Shown: positions 1 to 5,968, numbered from the stretch's first letter. The stretch is 5,968 bases of DNA from DASPRM01 sp035319065 (GCA_035319065.1 DATHDM010000311.1:1-5968), one strand, 5' to 3'. Translations and numbers: made by a program. Notes: generated by a model from the sequence alone, not told the origin.

Positions 1-378
1 TTCTGCGGACCTTCAATGGTTTTCACAAATATCGTTAACCCTCGGAGTCATATCATCCGCCGCCATGAGTACCAGAAGACACTGGTTCGCAAAGGGGCGA
101 GCATCGGCGCTAACGCAACTATTGTCTGCGGTACGACCATTGGACGTTATGCCTTTGTTGGGGCAGGAGCGGTGGTAGTTCGCGATATACCGGACTATGC
201 TCTCGTCGCGGGTGTTCCTGCCAGGCAAGTGGGGTGGGTGTGCTACTGCGGAATACGCCTGCAGGGCGCAGGCGAGTCAACCTGCTCTGCGTGCGGACGG
301 AAGTATGCGATCCAGGATGGGAGCTGCCGAGAAGTGGAAAGCGCTATGCCGGAGATGGTCAGTACGACCAGGGAGTGA
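1..378 (+). CDS. WbpD/WlbB-like sugar N-acetyltransferase, C-terminal part (5' end outside window)
   Basis: The reading frame is already open at base 1 and ends at the TGA at 376-378, so only the last 125 residues are visible; the ATG at 16 is internal. The visible part starts with a conserved FTN-(x)2-NPRS stretch. Hexapeptide (left-handed beta-helix) turns follow, including GASIGANATIVCG, TTIGRYAFVGAGAVV and the closing AGVPARQVGW, which is typical of bacterial sugar acetyltransferases. This wording matches the WbpD/WlbB group, which transfers acetyl from acetyl-CoA to the 3-amino group of UDP-2-acetamido-3-amino-uronic acid in the cytoplasm, usually as a trimer. After the helix there is a tail with Cys81, Cys83, Cys95 and Cys98 (counted from base 1), spaced like a small zinc ribbon. 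The aminotransferase gene begins 44 bases downstream on the same strand, which fits one operon and the preceding step of the same pathway. Exact sugar substrate is inferred; a 3-acetamido-deoxyhexose enzyme remains possible. Confidence 0.88.
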   Translation, partial: FCGPSMVFTNIVNPRSHIIRRHEYQKTLVRKGASIGANATIVCGTTIGRYAFVGAGAVVVRDIPDYALVAGVPARQVGWVCYCGIRLQGAGESTCSACGRKYAIQDGSCREVESAMPEMVSTTRE

Positions 379-422
379 CTTCTCAAGCTCGCAGTAACTA
401 GTCAAGTTTCTTATACCGAGGC

Positions 423-1595
423 ATGATGACGCACTCTTCCAGTACAGTTGCTCCTGCTGAAAACCCTTCGGCAAAACAGGGTTTTCCCTTCCTTGATCTG
501 AAAGCCCAGTTTGCAGAAATTCGTGAAGAAGTGATGGCGGCGGTAAGCCGCGTGATGGAGTCCCAGCAGTTCATTCTTGGGCCGGAGGTGGCTGCACTCG
601 AGGAAGAGATCAAACCCTTTGTTGGTTGCGAACATGTTTTCGGATGCGCCTCCGGGTCTGACGCTCTGCTGCTGGCCCTGATGGCCCTGGACATTGGTCC
701 AGGAGACGAGGTAATCACTATAGCTTTCACCTTTGTGGCGACGGCCGGAGCCGTCGCAAGGCTGCGGGCGCGCACGGTATTCGTGGATATTGATCCTGAA
801 ACCTACAACCTCGATCCCGATCAGTTGGAAGCTGCGATCACTCGCAAGACGAAGGCAATTATCCCGGTAGATCTGTTCGGACTTCCAGCCGACATGGACG
901 CCATCATTGAGATCGCGAACCGGTATCGGATCCCGGTGATTGAAGATGCCGCGCAAGCTATTGGGGCAAGGTACAAGGACACGTTGGTAGGCAGCATCGG
1001 AGATTTTGGTTGTTACAGCTTCTTTCCGTCAAAGAACCTCGGCGGGGCAGGAGACGGCGGACTGATCACCACCAATCATGCGTCGTTAGCGGCAAAACTT
1101 AGGATGCTGCGTGTCCACGGCAGCAAGAACAAGTATGAGTACCCGATTTTAGGAATTAACAGCCGGCTCGACGCGCTGCAGGCTGCCATCCTGCGGGTTA
1201 AGTTGCGCTATCTGGACGCTTGGACAGCTGGCCGGCGAAGAAATGCGGATCGCTACCGCCAGATGTTCCGCGAGATGAAGTTGGATGACCATGTGAAAGC
1301 GCCTCTCGCCCCCTCCAGCTATTTCCATATCTACAACCAGTTCACGATTCGGGTGAAGGAACGCGACCAACTGAAAGAACACCTGCGAATGCGCGGGATC
1401 CCCTCTGAGATCTATTACCCGTATCCCTTACACCTGCAGCCGGCTTTTGCAGACTTGGGCTATCGATCGGGAGACCTTCCCCATTCAGAAACTGCAAGCG
1501 CCGAGGTCTTGTCCCTGCCGATTTATCCGGAGCTCAGCGACGCCCGGTTGAGCATGGTCGTAGAGGGAATTGCCGGATTCTACCGCAGCAGGTAG
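423..1595 (+). CDS. DegT/DnrJ/EryC1/StrS-family nucleotide-sugar aminotransferase (WbpE/WlbC-like)
   Basis: A complete 390-residue PLP-dependent enzyme, the normal length for this family. It opens with FPFLDLKAQFAEI, the usual family start after a short leader. Cofactor features are visible: GCASGSDALLLAL (residues 74-86, phosphate-binding loop), Asp175 in IEDAAQAIGA (partner of the pyridine nitrogen) and Lys204 in SFFPSKNLGGAGDGG (internal aldimine lysine). NSRLDALQAAIL at 246-257 and the C-terminal PSEIYYPYPLH and LSLPIYPEL are also family signatures. It would move an amino group, usually from glutamate, onto the 3-keto carbon of a nucleotide sugar in the cytoplasm. The adjoining WbpD-like acetyltransferase makes the WbpE/WlbC role (UDP-3-keto-uronic acid) most likely, but the dTDP-3-amino-6-deoxyhexose enzymes FdtB and QdtB are close relatives. 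Two adjacent ATGs (423, 426) are possible; GAGG at 418-421 favours 426 on spacing. An in-frame TAG at 399-401 bars a longer start. Confidence 0.95.
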   Translation: MMTHSSSTVAPAENPSAKQGFPFLDLKAQFAEIREEVMAAVSRVMESQQFILGPEVAALEEEIKPFVGCEHVFGCASGSDALLLALMALDIGPGDEVITIAFTFVATAGAVARLRARTVFVDIDPETYNLDPDQLEAAITRKTKAIIPVDLFGLPADMDAIIEIANRYRIPVIEDAAQAIGARYKDTLVGSIGDFGCYSFFPSKNLGGAGDGGLITTNHASLAAKLRMLRVHGSKNKYEYPILGINSRLDALQAAILRVKLRYLDAWTAGRRRNADRYRQMFREMKLDDHVKAPLAPSSYFHIYNQFTIRVKERDQLKEHLRMRGIPSEIYYPYPLHLQPAFADLGYRSGDLPHSETASAEVLSLPIYPELSDARLSMVVEGIAGFYRSR

Positions 1596-1765
1596 CGGCT
1601 CCTCCCGACGGGTGAGCGTCCGCCCTGCATGGCAGATCTCAGGACAGCGAATCTCGGCCTCGCGCACCTGGCAAAACTCTATTCTTGATACAATCTCAGG
1701 CTGGCCAGGGTGCATCTCAAGCCGTATCCGAGAAGCCACTGACGGGATGCCGGCCAGACGGTGAA

Positions 1766-1790
1766 GGAGCGCGGGGACAGGCGTCGCTCC
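1766..1790. repeat. Inverted repeat, 6-bp arms (GGAGCG/CGCTCC)
   Basis: GGAGCG at 1766-1771 pairs exactly with CGCTCC at 1785-1790 around a 13-base loop, about 170 bases after the aminotransferase stop. The arms are GC-rich, but the sequence after them (CTAGCACG) has no T-run, so it does not qualify as an intrinsic terminator. It may be chance or part of a Rho-dependent 3' end. Confidence 0.3.
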
Positions 1791-1843
1791 CTAGCACGCC
1801 TGCACCAGGAAACTGCACTATTTGTTCGGTACTTAGTTTTCTC

Positions 1844-1853
1844 TGAACGTTCA
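1844..1853. promoter_or_regulatory. Perfect 10-bp palindrome TGAACGTTCA, possible operator
   Basis: TGAACGTTCA reads the same on both strands and lies in the AT-rich part of the spacer, about 110 bases before the export gene's start codon. A short perfect palindrome in such a place can be a repressor or activator half-site pair. No regulator is encoded in the window and no known consensus is recognised, so an operator role is only a suggestion. Confidence 0.25.
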
Positions 1854-1868
1854 AAGTAGCGCCCTTGT

Positions 1869-1889
1869 TGGCAGACTTGGTGTCTGCCA
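1869..1889 (+). repeat. Perfect 8-bp stem with 5-base loop in the export-gene leader
   Basis: TGGCAGAC at 1869-1876 is the exact reverse complement of GTCTGCCA at 1882-1889, with the loop TTGGT between. It ends 75 bases before the ATG at 1965. If the transcript starts upstream it would form a stable small hairpin in the 5' leader; as DNA it could be a dyad bound by a regulator. No T-run follows, so it is not an intrinsic terminator. The pairing is directly visible; the function is unknown. Confidence 0.5.
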
Positions 1890-1895
1890 TTGCGA

Positions 1896-1913
1896 TCCGG
1901 CCTTGTCCGGCCG
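1896..1913 (+). repeat. Tandem TCCGGCC repeat that can also fold as a hairpin
   Basis: TCCGGCC occurs twice, at 1896-1902 and 1906-1912, separated by TTG. The same bases allow a 5-bp hairpin, CGGCC (1898-1902) with GGCCG (1909-1913) around a 6-base loop. It begins seven bases after the stronger stem-loop at 1869-1889, so the two would lie side by side in the leader of the export gene. No known riboswitch or leader family is recognised. Confidence 0.35.
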
Positions 1914-1948
1914 AAAGAGGTATAGAGTTTTGTTTCCAGTGTCGTCCC

Positions 1949-1953
1949 AGGAG
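1949..1953 (+). promoter_or_regulatory. Ribosome binding site that sets the export-gene start at 1965
   Basis: AGGAG at 1949-1953 is the only good Shine-Dalgarno match near the start. It ends 11 bases before ATG 1965, a slightly long but workable distance. A GTG at 1953 is in the same frame, but it overlaps this AGGAG and would add only four residues. Starting at 1965 also gives a clean secretion signal. Confidence 0.6.
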
Positions 1954-1964
1954 TGATTTTCGAA

Positions 1965-4900
1965 ATGCGAACGGAGTTGAAACATAAGGCCTTCCGCCGG
2001 TCTTCCGCCTGCGTTCTCTTGTTGTTTGCGCTACCGGCGGTCTCAAGCCTTCCTGCCCACGCGCAGAGCACGGTCGCCTCGTCCTCCCTGAACACCAAGA
2101 GAATTCCGCCCAACAAGTCCGCTGATACTGAAGCCGACGCCCAGGTTTCCCTATCCGCTGACCAGATCATCGACCTCTTGGGCAAAGAAACAGGATTGCT
2201 TCTGCAGGTGAAGAAGGCGCTGGTGCGCAAGGCCTATGAACAGGGCCGCCTCCTGGATCCTCAGGAGCTGACGGATGAGGCGCTATTCCATCTGATTCGC
2301 GAAGACGTCAACGTGCGCATCCTGGCGACGCGCGAAATCGAAGACCGGCAATACGTGCGCGCCAAGCCGACGAAGAAGGAGATCGAAGACGAGAAGCTCT
2401 TGGAGCGGCAGCGAGAGGCCCTCTTCGGACGCACGGCAGTCCAGCCCACCGGGATCGAGGAAAAGGAGATCGAAGAGAAAGATCTCTTGAACATGACCCA
2501 GGAGGAGCGCTACTGGTACCTGCGGGAGCGGGAAGAGCGGCTCCGCCAGCGCCGAGCCCTGCCCCAGCAGCGGCAGGACCAGACCAGTCCGTACGCCCCT
2601 TCACCCACCGGTCCCGATGTGCTTCCCGGACCCCAGCAGCTAAGCCCCCAGGATCTACGCCGGCTTAATCAGGCATCTCTGGGCTCACAGGACTCAGGGG
2701 AAGGGGGCCAGGTCGCATCACGAATGTCAAGGATAAGTCCGGAGGAAATGCCATCCTTGCTGGCTGGCGCCGGCGCGGGAGAGGTGTCCTCGGGAGAAGG
2801 ATCAGGACTGCCGCAGCTCGCGGCGCGCTACGGTGCCCAGCAGGGCCTGTCTTCGCCATCGGACAACGAGGCGTCTCAGCCGCAAGGCAGAACACGGGCC
2901 TCCGGGCAGCAGGCGCGTGAGCAGGCATCGCTGGACATGAGGACGCGGCCGCCCCTCTGGCCGCCGACGTACAAGGATTCCGAAACGCAGATACGCCACC
3001 GCGCGGATCCGTACGCCAACGTGCCTTCGCTCTACGATCTGTATTCGCAGGTGAGCAAGCGGCCCCCAAGGCTGGAGCGCTTCGGAGAAGACGTATTCAT
3101 TAACGGCACCGGCAACTTCGACGAGCTCCCCATGGATTTACCGGTCGGGCCCGAATACGTCATCGGACCCGGCGACAGCCTGAATATCCAGATGTGGGGC
3201 GGCGTGTCATCGCGTCTGCAGCGCGTCGTGGACCGCTCGGGCCGGGTGGGGTTGCCCGAGGTCGGCGCGATCCTGGTTTCCGGCAAGACTCTGGGCGAGG
3301 TTCAGCGCGATGTACAAGCAGTGCTGCGGACCCAATATCGCGATGTCCAGGCCGATGTATCCCTGTCGCGCCTGCGCACTCTGCGGGTTTATGTGGTGGG
3401 AGATGTTCTACGGCCCGGAGCCTACGACGTCAGTTCGCTTTCCACCCCCTTGAACGCGCTGCTGGAGGCAGGAGGCCCGACCGATCGTGGATCGCTGCGC
3501 ACGCTCAAGCATTACCGGGGCAAGCAACTGGTTCAGGAAGTGGACGTCTATGACCTCATCCTGCACGGCGTCCGCAACGATGTGCAGCACCTGCAGCCGG
3601 GGGATACGGTGCTGGTGCCTCCGGTTCAGGCGCAGATTACGGTTGAGGGCATGGTGCGGCGGCCGGCAATCTATGAATTGCATGGCGAAACGAATCTGGC
3701 CGAGGTGCTGGAATTGTCAGGAGGCGTCTTGCCCACCGGCACACTGCGCCATATCGACGTGGAGCGCGTAGAGGCGCACCAGAAGCGGACCATGCTCAGC
3801 CTGGACCTGCCGGAAACCAACAGCCAGCAGGCGGACATACGGGCGCTGGAGAGCTTTCAGGTGCAGGACGGCGACAAGATTCGCATCTCCCCCATACTGC
3901 CCTACAGCGAAAAGACGGTGTACCTGGACGGGCACGTGTTCCACCCCGGCAAGTACCCGTACAAGGAAGGCATGAAGGTCGTCGACGTGATCAAGTCCTA
4001 CTCGGAGATGCTGCCCGAGCCCTATCAGCGGCATGCAGAAGTGATCCGCCTGCAGGCCCCGGATTTCATGCCCACGGTAATCTCGTTCAACCTGAGCGAT
4101 GTGATGTCCGGCAAGCAGGAGAGCCCCAAGCTTCAACCCTTCGACACGGTGCGAATCTTCAGCCGCTACGACTTTGAGGATCCGCCGGTGATTACGGTTT
4201 CGGGCGAAGTGCGCGAGCCTGGCGATCATCGCACCAACGGAATCACCCGCCTTAGCGATGCCGTCTTTCTCGCTGGCGGTCCTACTCCCGACGCAGAGAT
4301 GCGAGACGCGCAGATCGTCCGCCGCTCCAACGGCGCCATCACGGTGTTGAGCGCAAATCTAGGCAAAGCGCTGGGCGGTGACGCCACCGAAAACATCATC
4401 CTGCAGTCCAAGGATCGTGTGATCATTCACCGCAATCTGGCGAAGCTGGATCCGCCGTCGGTGACCATTGAGGGTCAGGTCGCCAATCCCGGCAGGTATC
4501 CCCTAGGCGACAATATGACCGCGGTGGATCTGGTGCGCACCGCCGGCGGCCTCAGGCGCGGCGCCTACACGGAAACAGCGGACCTGACGCGCTACGTTCT
4601 CGAAAACGGCGAGCGCGTGCTCAGTGAGCATGAGGAGGTAGCGATCGGCAAGGCCCTGTCCGGCGTGCCCGACACCGATGTGCGGCTGCGCGACGGAGAC
4701 GTGCTGAGCATCGGACAGATTGAAGGTTGGAGCGATATCGGAGCGTTTATCACCGTGAAGGGCGAGGTCGTTCACCCGGGAGGCTTTGGAATCGAGCAGG
4801 GAGAACGGCTCAGCTCGATCCTCAAGCGCGCGGGCGGGTTCAGCCCTGCCGCCTATCCCTACGGGGCAGTGCTGATGCGGAAGCAAGTGCGCGAACTGGA

Positions 4901-5492
4901 GGAAAAAACTCGCGCCGACGTGCTGCGTCGAATCGATCTACAGGAAAACCAGCTCAGGGCAATGCCCGATGGTGATCAGTATCAGACTGCCACCAAGCGC
5001 GTAGCCCTGGAGCAATGGCAGAGCGCGCGCGAGGGATTAAGAAACAATCCTCCTCTCGGTCGCGTTGTCATCCATGTCACCGCCGACATTTCGCAATGGG
5101 AAAATACTCCCGCGGACATAACCGTCCGCGCCGGCGATGTGCTGGTGGTTCCGAGAAAACCAGATTACGTTCTTGTGTCGGGTCAGGTGTTCAACCCGAC
5201 CGCAGTGTCCTTCAAGCCCGGCAAGAGCGGCAACTGGTATTTGAGCCAGGCCGGCGGGGCCACAGATATGGCGAATAAGAAGGAGATCTTCGTCATTCGC
5301 GCCGATGGCTCTGTGATCAGCGGTGGCGGAAGTTTCTGGGGAGGCAGTTCACTCAACGCCGCCCTTCATCCTGGAGACATGGTCGTGGTGCCGGAGAAAG
5401 CCATCAAGCCTACGCCCTGGACCAACATCTTGCAGATCGCTACTCTGCTAACCTCGGTGGCAGTTGCGGCCAGTGTGATCGCGACTCGGTAG
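1965..5492 (+). CDS. Large secreted polysaccharide export protein with seven SLBB units (Wza-like)
   Basis: The 1175-residue product begins with a Sec signal peptide: basic MRTELKHKAFRR, hydrophobic VLLLFALPAV and an AHA cleavage site near residue 33. There is no lipobox cysteine, so unlike Wza it should not be lipidated. Residues about 60-136 look like a compact helical domain. Residues 125-205 are Glu/Arg/Lys-rich and probably coiled coil; 205-330 are rich in Pro, Gln, Gly and Ser. The poly-export domain starts at 395 with VGPEYVIGPGDSLNIQMWGG. Seven SLBB units follow, opening near residues 473, 558, 652, 743, 833, 929 and 1069 (VxGxVxxPG-like) and mostly closing with a GDxVxVP-like strand. 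A charged helical insert lies at about 970-1030. The last 25 residues form a hydrophobic segment that could cross the outer membrane as a Wza-type helix. By analogy it forms the periplasmic and outer-membrane channel for a polysaccharide. No chain-length kinase or Wzx/Wzy gene is in view. Confidence 0.93.
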   Translation: MRTELKHKAFRRSSACVLLLFALPAVSSLPAHAQSTVASSSLNTKRIPPNKSADTEADAQVSLSADQIIDLLGKETGLLLQVKKALVRKAYEQGRLLDPQELTDEALFHLIREDVNVRILATREIEDRQYVRAKPTKKEIEDEKLLERQREALFGRTAVQPTGIEEKEIEEKDLLNMTQEERYWYLREREERLRQRRALPQQRQDQTSPYAPSPTGPDVLPGPQQLSPQDLRRLNQASLGSQDSGEGGQVASRMSRISPEEMPSLLAGAGAGEVSSGEGSGLPQLAARYGAQQGLSSPSDNEASQPQGRTRASGQQAREQASLDMRTRPPLWPPTYKDSETQIRHRADPYANVPSLYDLYSQVSKRPPRLERFGEDVFINGTGNFDELPMDLPVGPEYVIGPGDSLNIQMWGGVSSRLQRVVDRSGRVGLPEVGAILVSGKTLGEVQRDVQAVLRTQYRDVQADVSLSRLRTLRVYVVGDVLRPGAYDVSSLSTPLNALLEAGGPTDRGSLRTLKHYRGKQLVQEVDVYDLILHGVRNDVQHLQPGDTVLVPPVQAQITVEGMVRRPAIYELHGETNLAEVLELSGGVLPTGTLRHIDVERVEAHQKRTMLSLDLPETNSQQADIRALESFQVQDGDKIRISPILPYSEKTVYLDGHVFHPGKYPYKEGMKVVDVIKSYSEMLPEPYQRHAEVIRLQAPDFMPTVISFNLSDVMSGKQESPKLQPFDTVRIFSRYDFEDPPVITVSGEVREPGDHRTNGITRLSDAVFLAGGPTPDAEMRDAQIVRRSNGAITVLSANLGKALGGDATENIILQSKDRVIIHRNLAKLDPPSVTIEGQVANPGRYPLGDNMTAVDLVRTAGGLRRGAYTETADLTRYVLENGERVLSEHEEVAIGKALSGVPDTDVRLRDGDVLSIGQIEGWSDIGAFITVKGEVVHPGGFGIEQGERLSSILKRAGGFSPAAYPYGAVLMRKQVRELEEKTRADVLRRIDLQENQLRAMPDGDQYQTATKRVALEQWQSAREGLRNNPPLGRVVIHVTADISQWENTPADITVRAGDVLVVPRKPDYVLVSGQVFNPTAVSFKPGKSGNWYLSQAGGATDMANKKEIFVIRADGSVISGGGSFWGGSSLNAALHPGDMVVVPEKAIKPTPWTNILQIATLLTSVAVAASVIATR
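3381..5393 (+). repeat. Seven-unit SLBB repeat array inside the export protein
   Basis: Each unit opens with a beta-strand motif: VYVVGDVLRPGAY, ITVEGMVRRPAIY, VYLDGHVFHPGKY, ITVSGEVREPGDH, VTIEGQVANPGRY, ITVKGEVVHPGGF and VLVSGQVFNPTAV. Each closes with a strand such as LQPGDTVLVP, VQDGDKIRIS, LQPFDTVRIF, LQSKDRVIIH, LRDGDVLSIG, VRAGDVLVVP or LHPGDMVVVP. Spacing between openings is 85-96 residues, except unit six to seven at 140 because of the helical insert. The repeats are diverged at protein level and I see no long DNA-level repeat, so they look like old duplications. Wza itself has two such domains. Confidence 0.85.
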
Positions 5493-5648
5493 CCGTTGGT
5501 CAACGACGAAAGAGAGGCCTGCCCTCATTTCAGCGTGTTGGGTGTAACCAGCGTCAGCGGCCGGTTTCGGTCGGCGCAAGGTATCGGATCCCTATTCCCG
5601 GTCTTCTGTACTTCGGGATGCGCTCCCGCGGCGGCGCTGCAACTTCGT

Positions 5649-5668
5649 TCTGCCGCTGCCCTGGCAGA
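5649..5668. repeat. Inverted repeat, 6-bp arms, between the convergent genes
   Basis: TCTGCC at 5649-5654 pairs with GGCAGA at 5663-5668 around an 8-base loop. It lies between the export gene stop and the end of the reverse-strand frame, where a bidirectional terminator would be expected, but no T-run follows on either side. The remaining bases from 5493 to 5683 show no convincing gene, promoter or terminator. Confidence 0.25.
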
Positions 5669-5683
5669 TGTCGGTTCCACGTG

Positions 5684-5968
5684 TCAGTTCCCGACGCACA
5701 AATAGCTGATTTCAGTCGCTGATGCGGACCCAATTGCAAAATGCGCCCCATCTTCATAATGAATGCTGGGGGCGCCGCTGACTTCGGTTGCATTTGTAAG
5801 TTGGCACTCATAACTCGTGCGTGAAAAAAACGCGGATGCGCCTTGCAACGTGATATGTTTCCACCCTCCTCCTAAGTCAAGTCTTACTCGTCCCATTACG
5901 ATGTGGGTGTTGACCTGCAAGGAACCCTTAGCATTGTATACACCCTGAACGAGATCGCTGCTATTCAC
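5684..5968 (-). CDS. Unidentified protein, C-terminal part, possibly exported (5' end outside window)
   Basis: The frame is open from the right edge of the window and ends with TGA (reverse complement of 5684-5686). The GTG at the very edge may be internal rather than the start, so the 94 visible residues are probably a C-terminal fragment. No family is recognised with certainty. The sequence is rich in Gly, Ser, Thr and Ala with alternating hydrophobic residues (VNTHIVMGRVRLDLGGGW, ITLQGASAFFS), as in beta-sandwich or beta-solenoid surface proteins. Two cysteines, in SYECQL and in the terminal SYLCVGN, could form a disulfide, which suggests a periplasmic or extracellular location. From memory, endings like Y-x-C-V/I-G-N recur in exported proteins of acidobacteria and some phage-like tail proteins; this is a recollection, not a search result. 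It is convergent with the export gene, so probably a separate transcription unit. A run of seven T in its coding strand (reverse complement of 5824-5830) encodes Phe-Phe. Confidence 0.5.
   Translation of the reverse strand: MNSSDLVQGVYNAKGSLQVNTHIVMGRVRLDLGGGWKHITLQGASAFFSRTSYECQLTNATEVSGAPSIHYEDGAHFAIGSASATEISYLCVGN

Larger units (their letters stand above)
1596..1964. other. Long non-coding spacer and probable leader of the export gene
   Basis: About 370 bases separate the aminotransferase stop from the ATG of the export gene. Short frames cross it on both strands, but none has a recognisable protein, and the longest (reverse strand, 1679-2230) is antisense to the signal-peptide coding region. 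The stretch 1811-1860 is visibly richer in A and T than its surroundings. It contains a 10-bp palindrome, followed by two small hairpins and then the ribosome binding site. TACAAT at 1689-1694 resembles a -10 box, but the best upstream partner, CTGGCA at 1668-1673, leaves only 15 bases and is poor, so no promoter is called. No hairpin here is followed by a T-run, so no intrinsic terminator for the upstream gene is visible. A separate promoter for the export gene is likely from the spacing but is not demonstrated. Confidence 0.6.

Noticed and set aside
539..546. GGCGGTAA, resembling the ops core of JUMPstart elements
   Set aside because: It lies inside the aminotransferase coding sequence as Ala-Ala-Val-Ser codons, lacks the full ops sequence, and is not in an untranslated leader.
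411..956. 181-residue reverse-strand frame within the aminotransferase gene
   Set aside because: It lies opposite well-conserved aminotransferase sequence including the cofactor-binding region, and has no domain features of its own.
1668..1694. Possible sigma-70 promoter (CTGGCA, then TACAAT)
   Set aside because: The -10-like box is good, but the -35-like box matches poorly and the 15-base spacing is short; this is not enough to call a promoter.
1766..1790. Possible intrinsic terminator after the aminotransferase gene
   Set aside because: The hairpin arms are only 6 bp, the loop is 13 bases, and no T-run follows.
1679..2230. 183-residue reverse-strand frame across the spacer and the start of the export gene
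   Set aside because: It is antisense to the clear signal-peptide coding region, shows no recognisable domain, and its composition (rich in Arg, Ser and Thr) is that of a shadow frame.
1630..5668. Recurring TGGCAGA word in non-coding parts (1630, 1869, 5662, and inverted at 1883)
   Set aside because: Two of the copies are the arms of one hairpin, the word also occurs in coding sequence near 5014, and spacing is irregular, so chance is a sufficient explanation.
5496..5705. 69-residue forward frame just after the export gene
   Set aside because: No ribosome binding site or recognisable motif is seen, and it overlaps the end of the more protein-like reverse-strand frame.
5824..5830. Run of seven A (T on the coding strand of the reverse frame) as a slippage or frameshift site
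   Set aside because: The frame stays open on both sides and neither alternative frame gives a better protein, so there is no sign of a programmed or accidental frameshift.

Overview
The window looks like part of an exopolysaccharide or surface-glycan locus in a Gram-negative bacterium with fairly GC-rich DNA. The very large secreted SLBB-domain export protein, with a long helical N-terminal extension, and the style of the reverse-strand protein at the right edge suggest an acidobacterium (Terriglobia-like). This assignment is an inference from protein style and no marker gene supports it.

Layout. Positions 1-378 (+) are the 3' end of a left-handed beta-helix N-acetyltransferase of the WbpD/WlbB type with a four-cysteine tail. 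After 44 bases comes a complete DegT/DnrJ/EryC1/StrS-family PLP aminotransferase (423-1595, +). A non-coding stretch of about 370 bases follows. It holds a 10-bp palindrome and two small hairpins just ahead of the next gene. Positions 1965-5492 (+) encode a 1175-residue secreted polysaccharide export protein with one poly-export domain and seven SLBB units. Positions 5493-5683 appear non-coding. A partial reverse-strand frame, probably the C-terminal end of an exported protein, runs from 5684 to the right edge, so it converges on the export gene.

How the genes fit together. The aminotransferase and acetyltransferase are the usual pair that puts an amino group and then an acetyl group on C3 of a UDP-activated sugar. 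The best-known case is the 2,3-diacetamido-2,3-dideoxy-uronic acid route (WbpE then WbpD). They would act in the cytoplasm to make a precursor for a surface polysaccharide. The SLBB protein would form the periplasmic and outer-membrane exit channel for such a polymer. The long spacer before it suggests that it has its own promoter or a regulated leader.

I see no CRISPR array, insertion sequence, tRNA or rRNA gene, and nothing that clearly amounts to a new system. The points most worth a second look are the domain build of the export protein (N-terminal extension, seven SLBB units, helical insert, non-lipoprotein signal), the structured leader before it, and the unidentified convergent frame.
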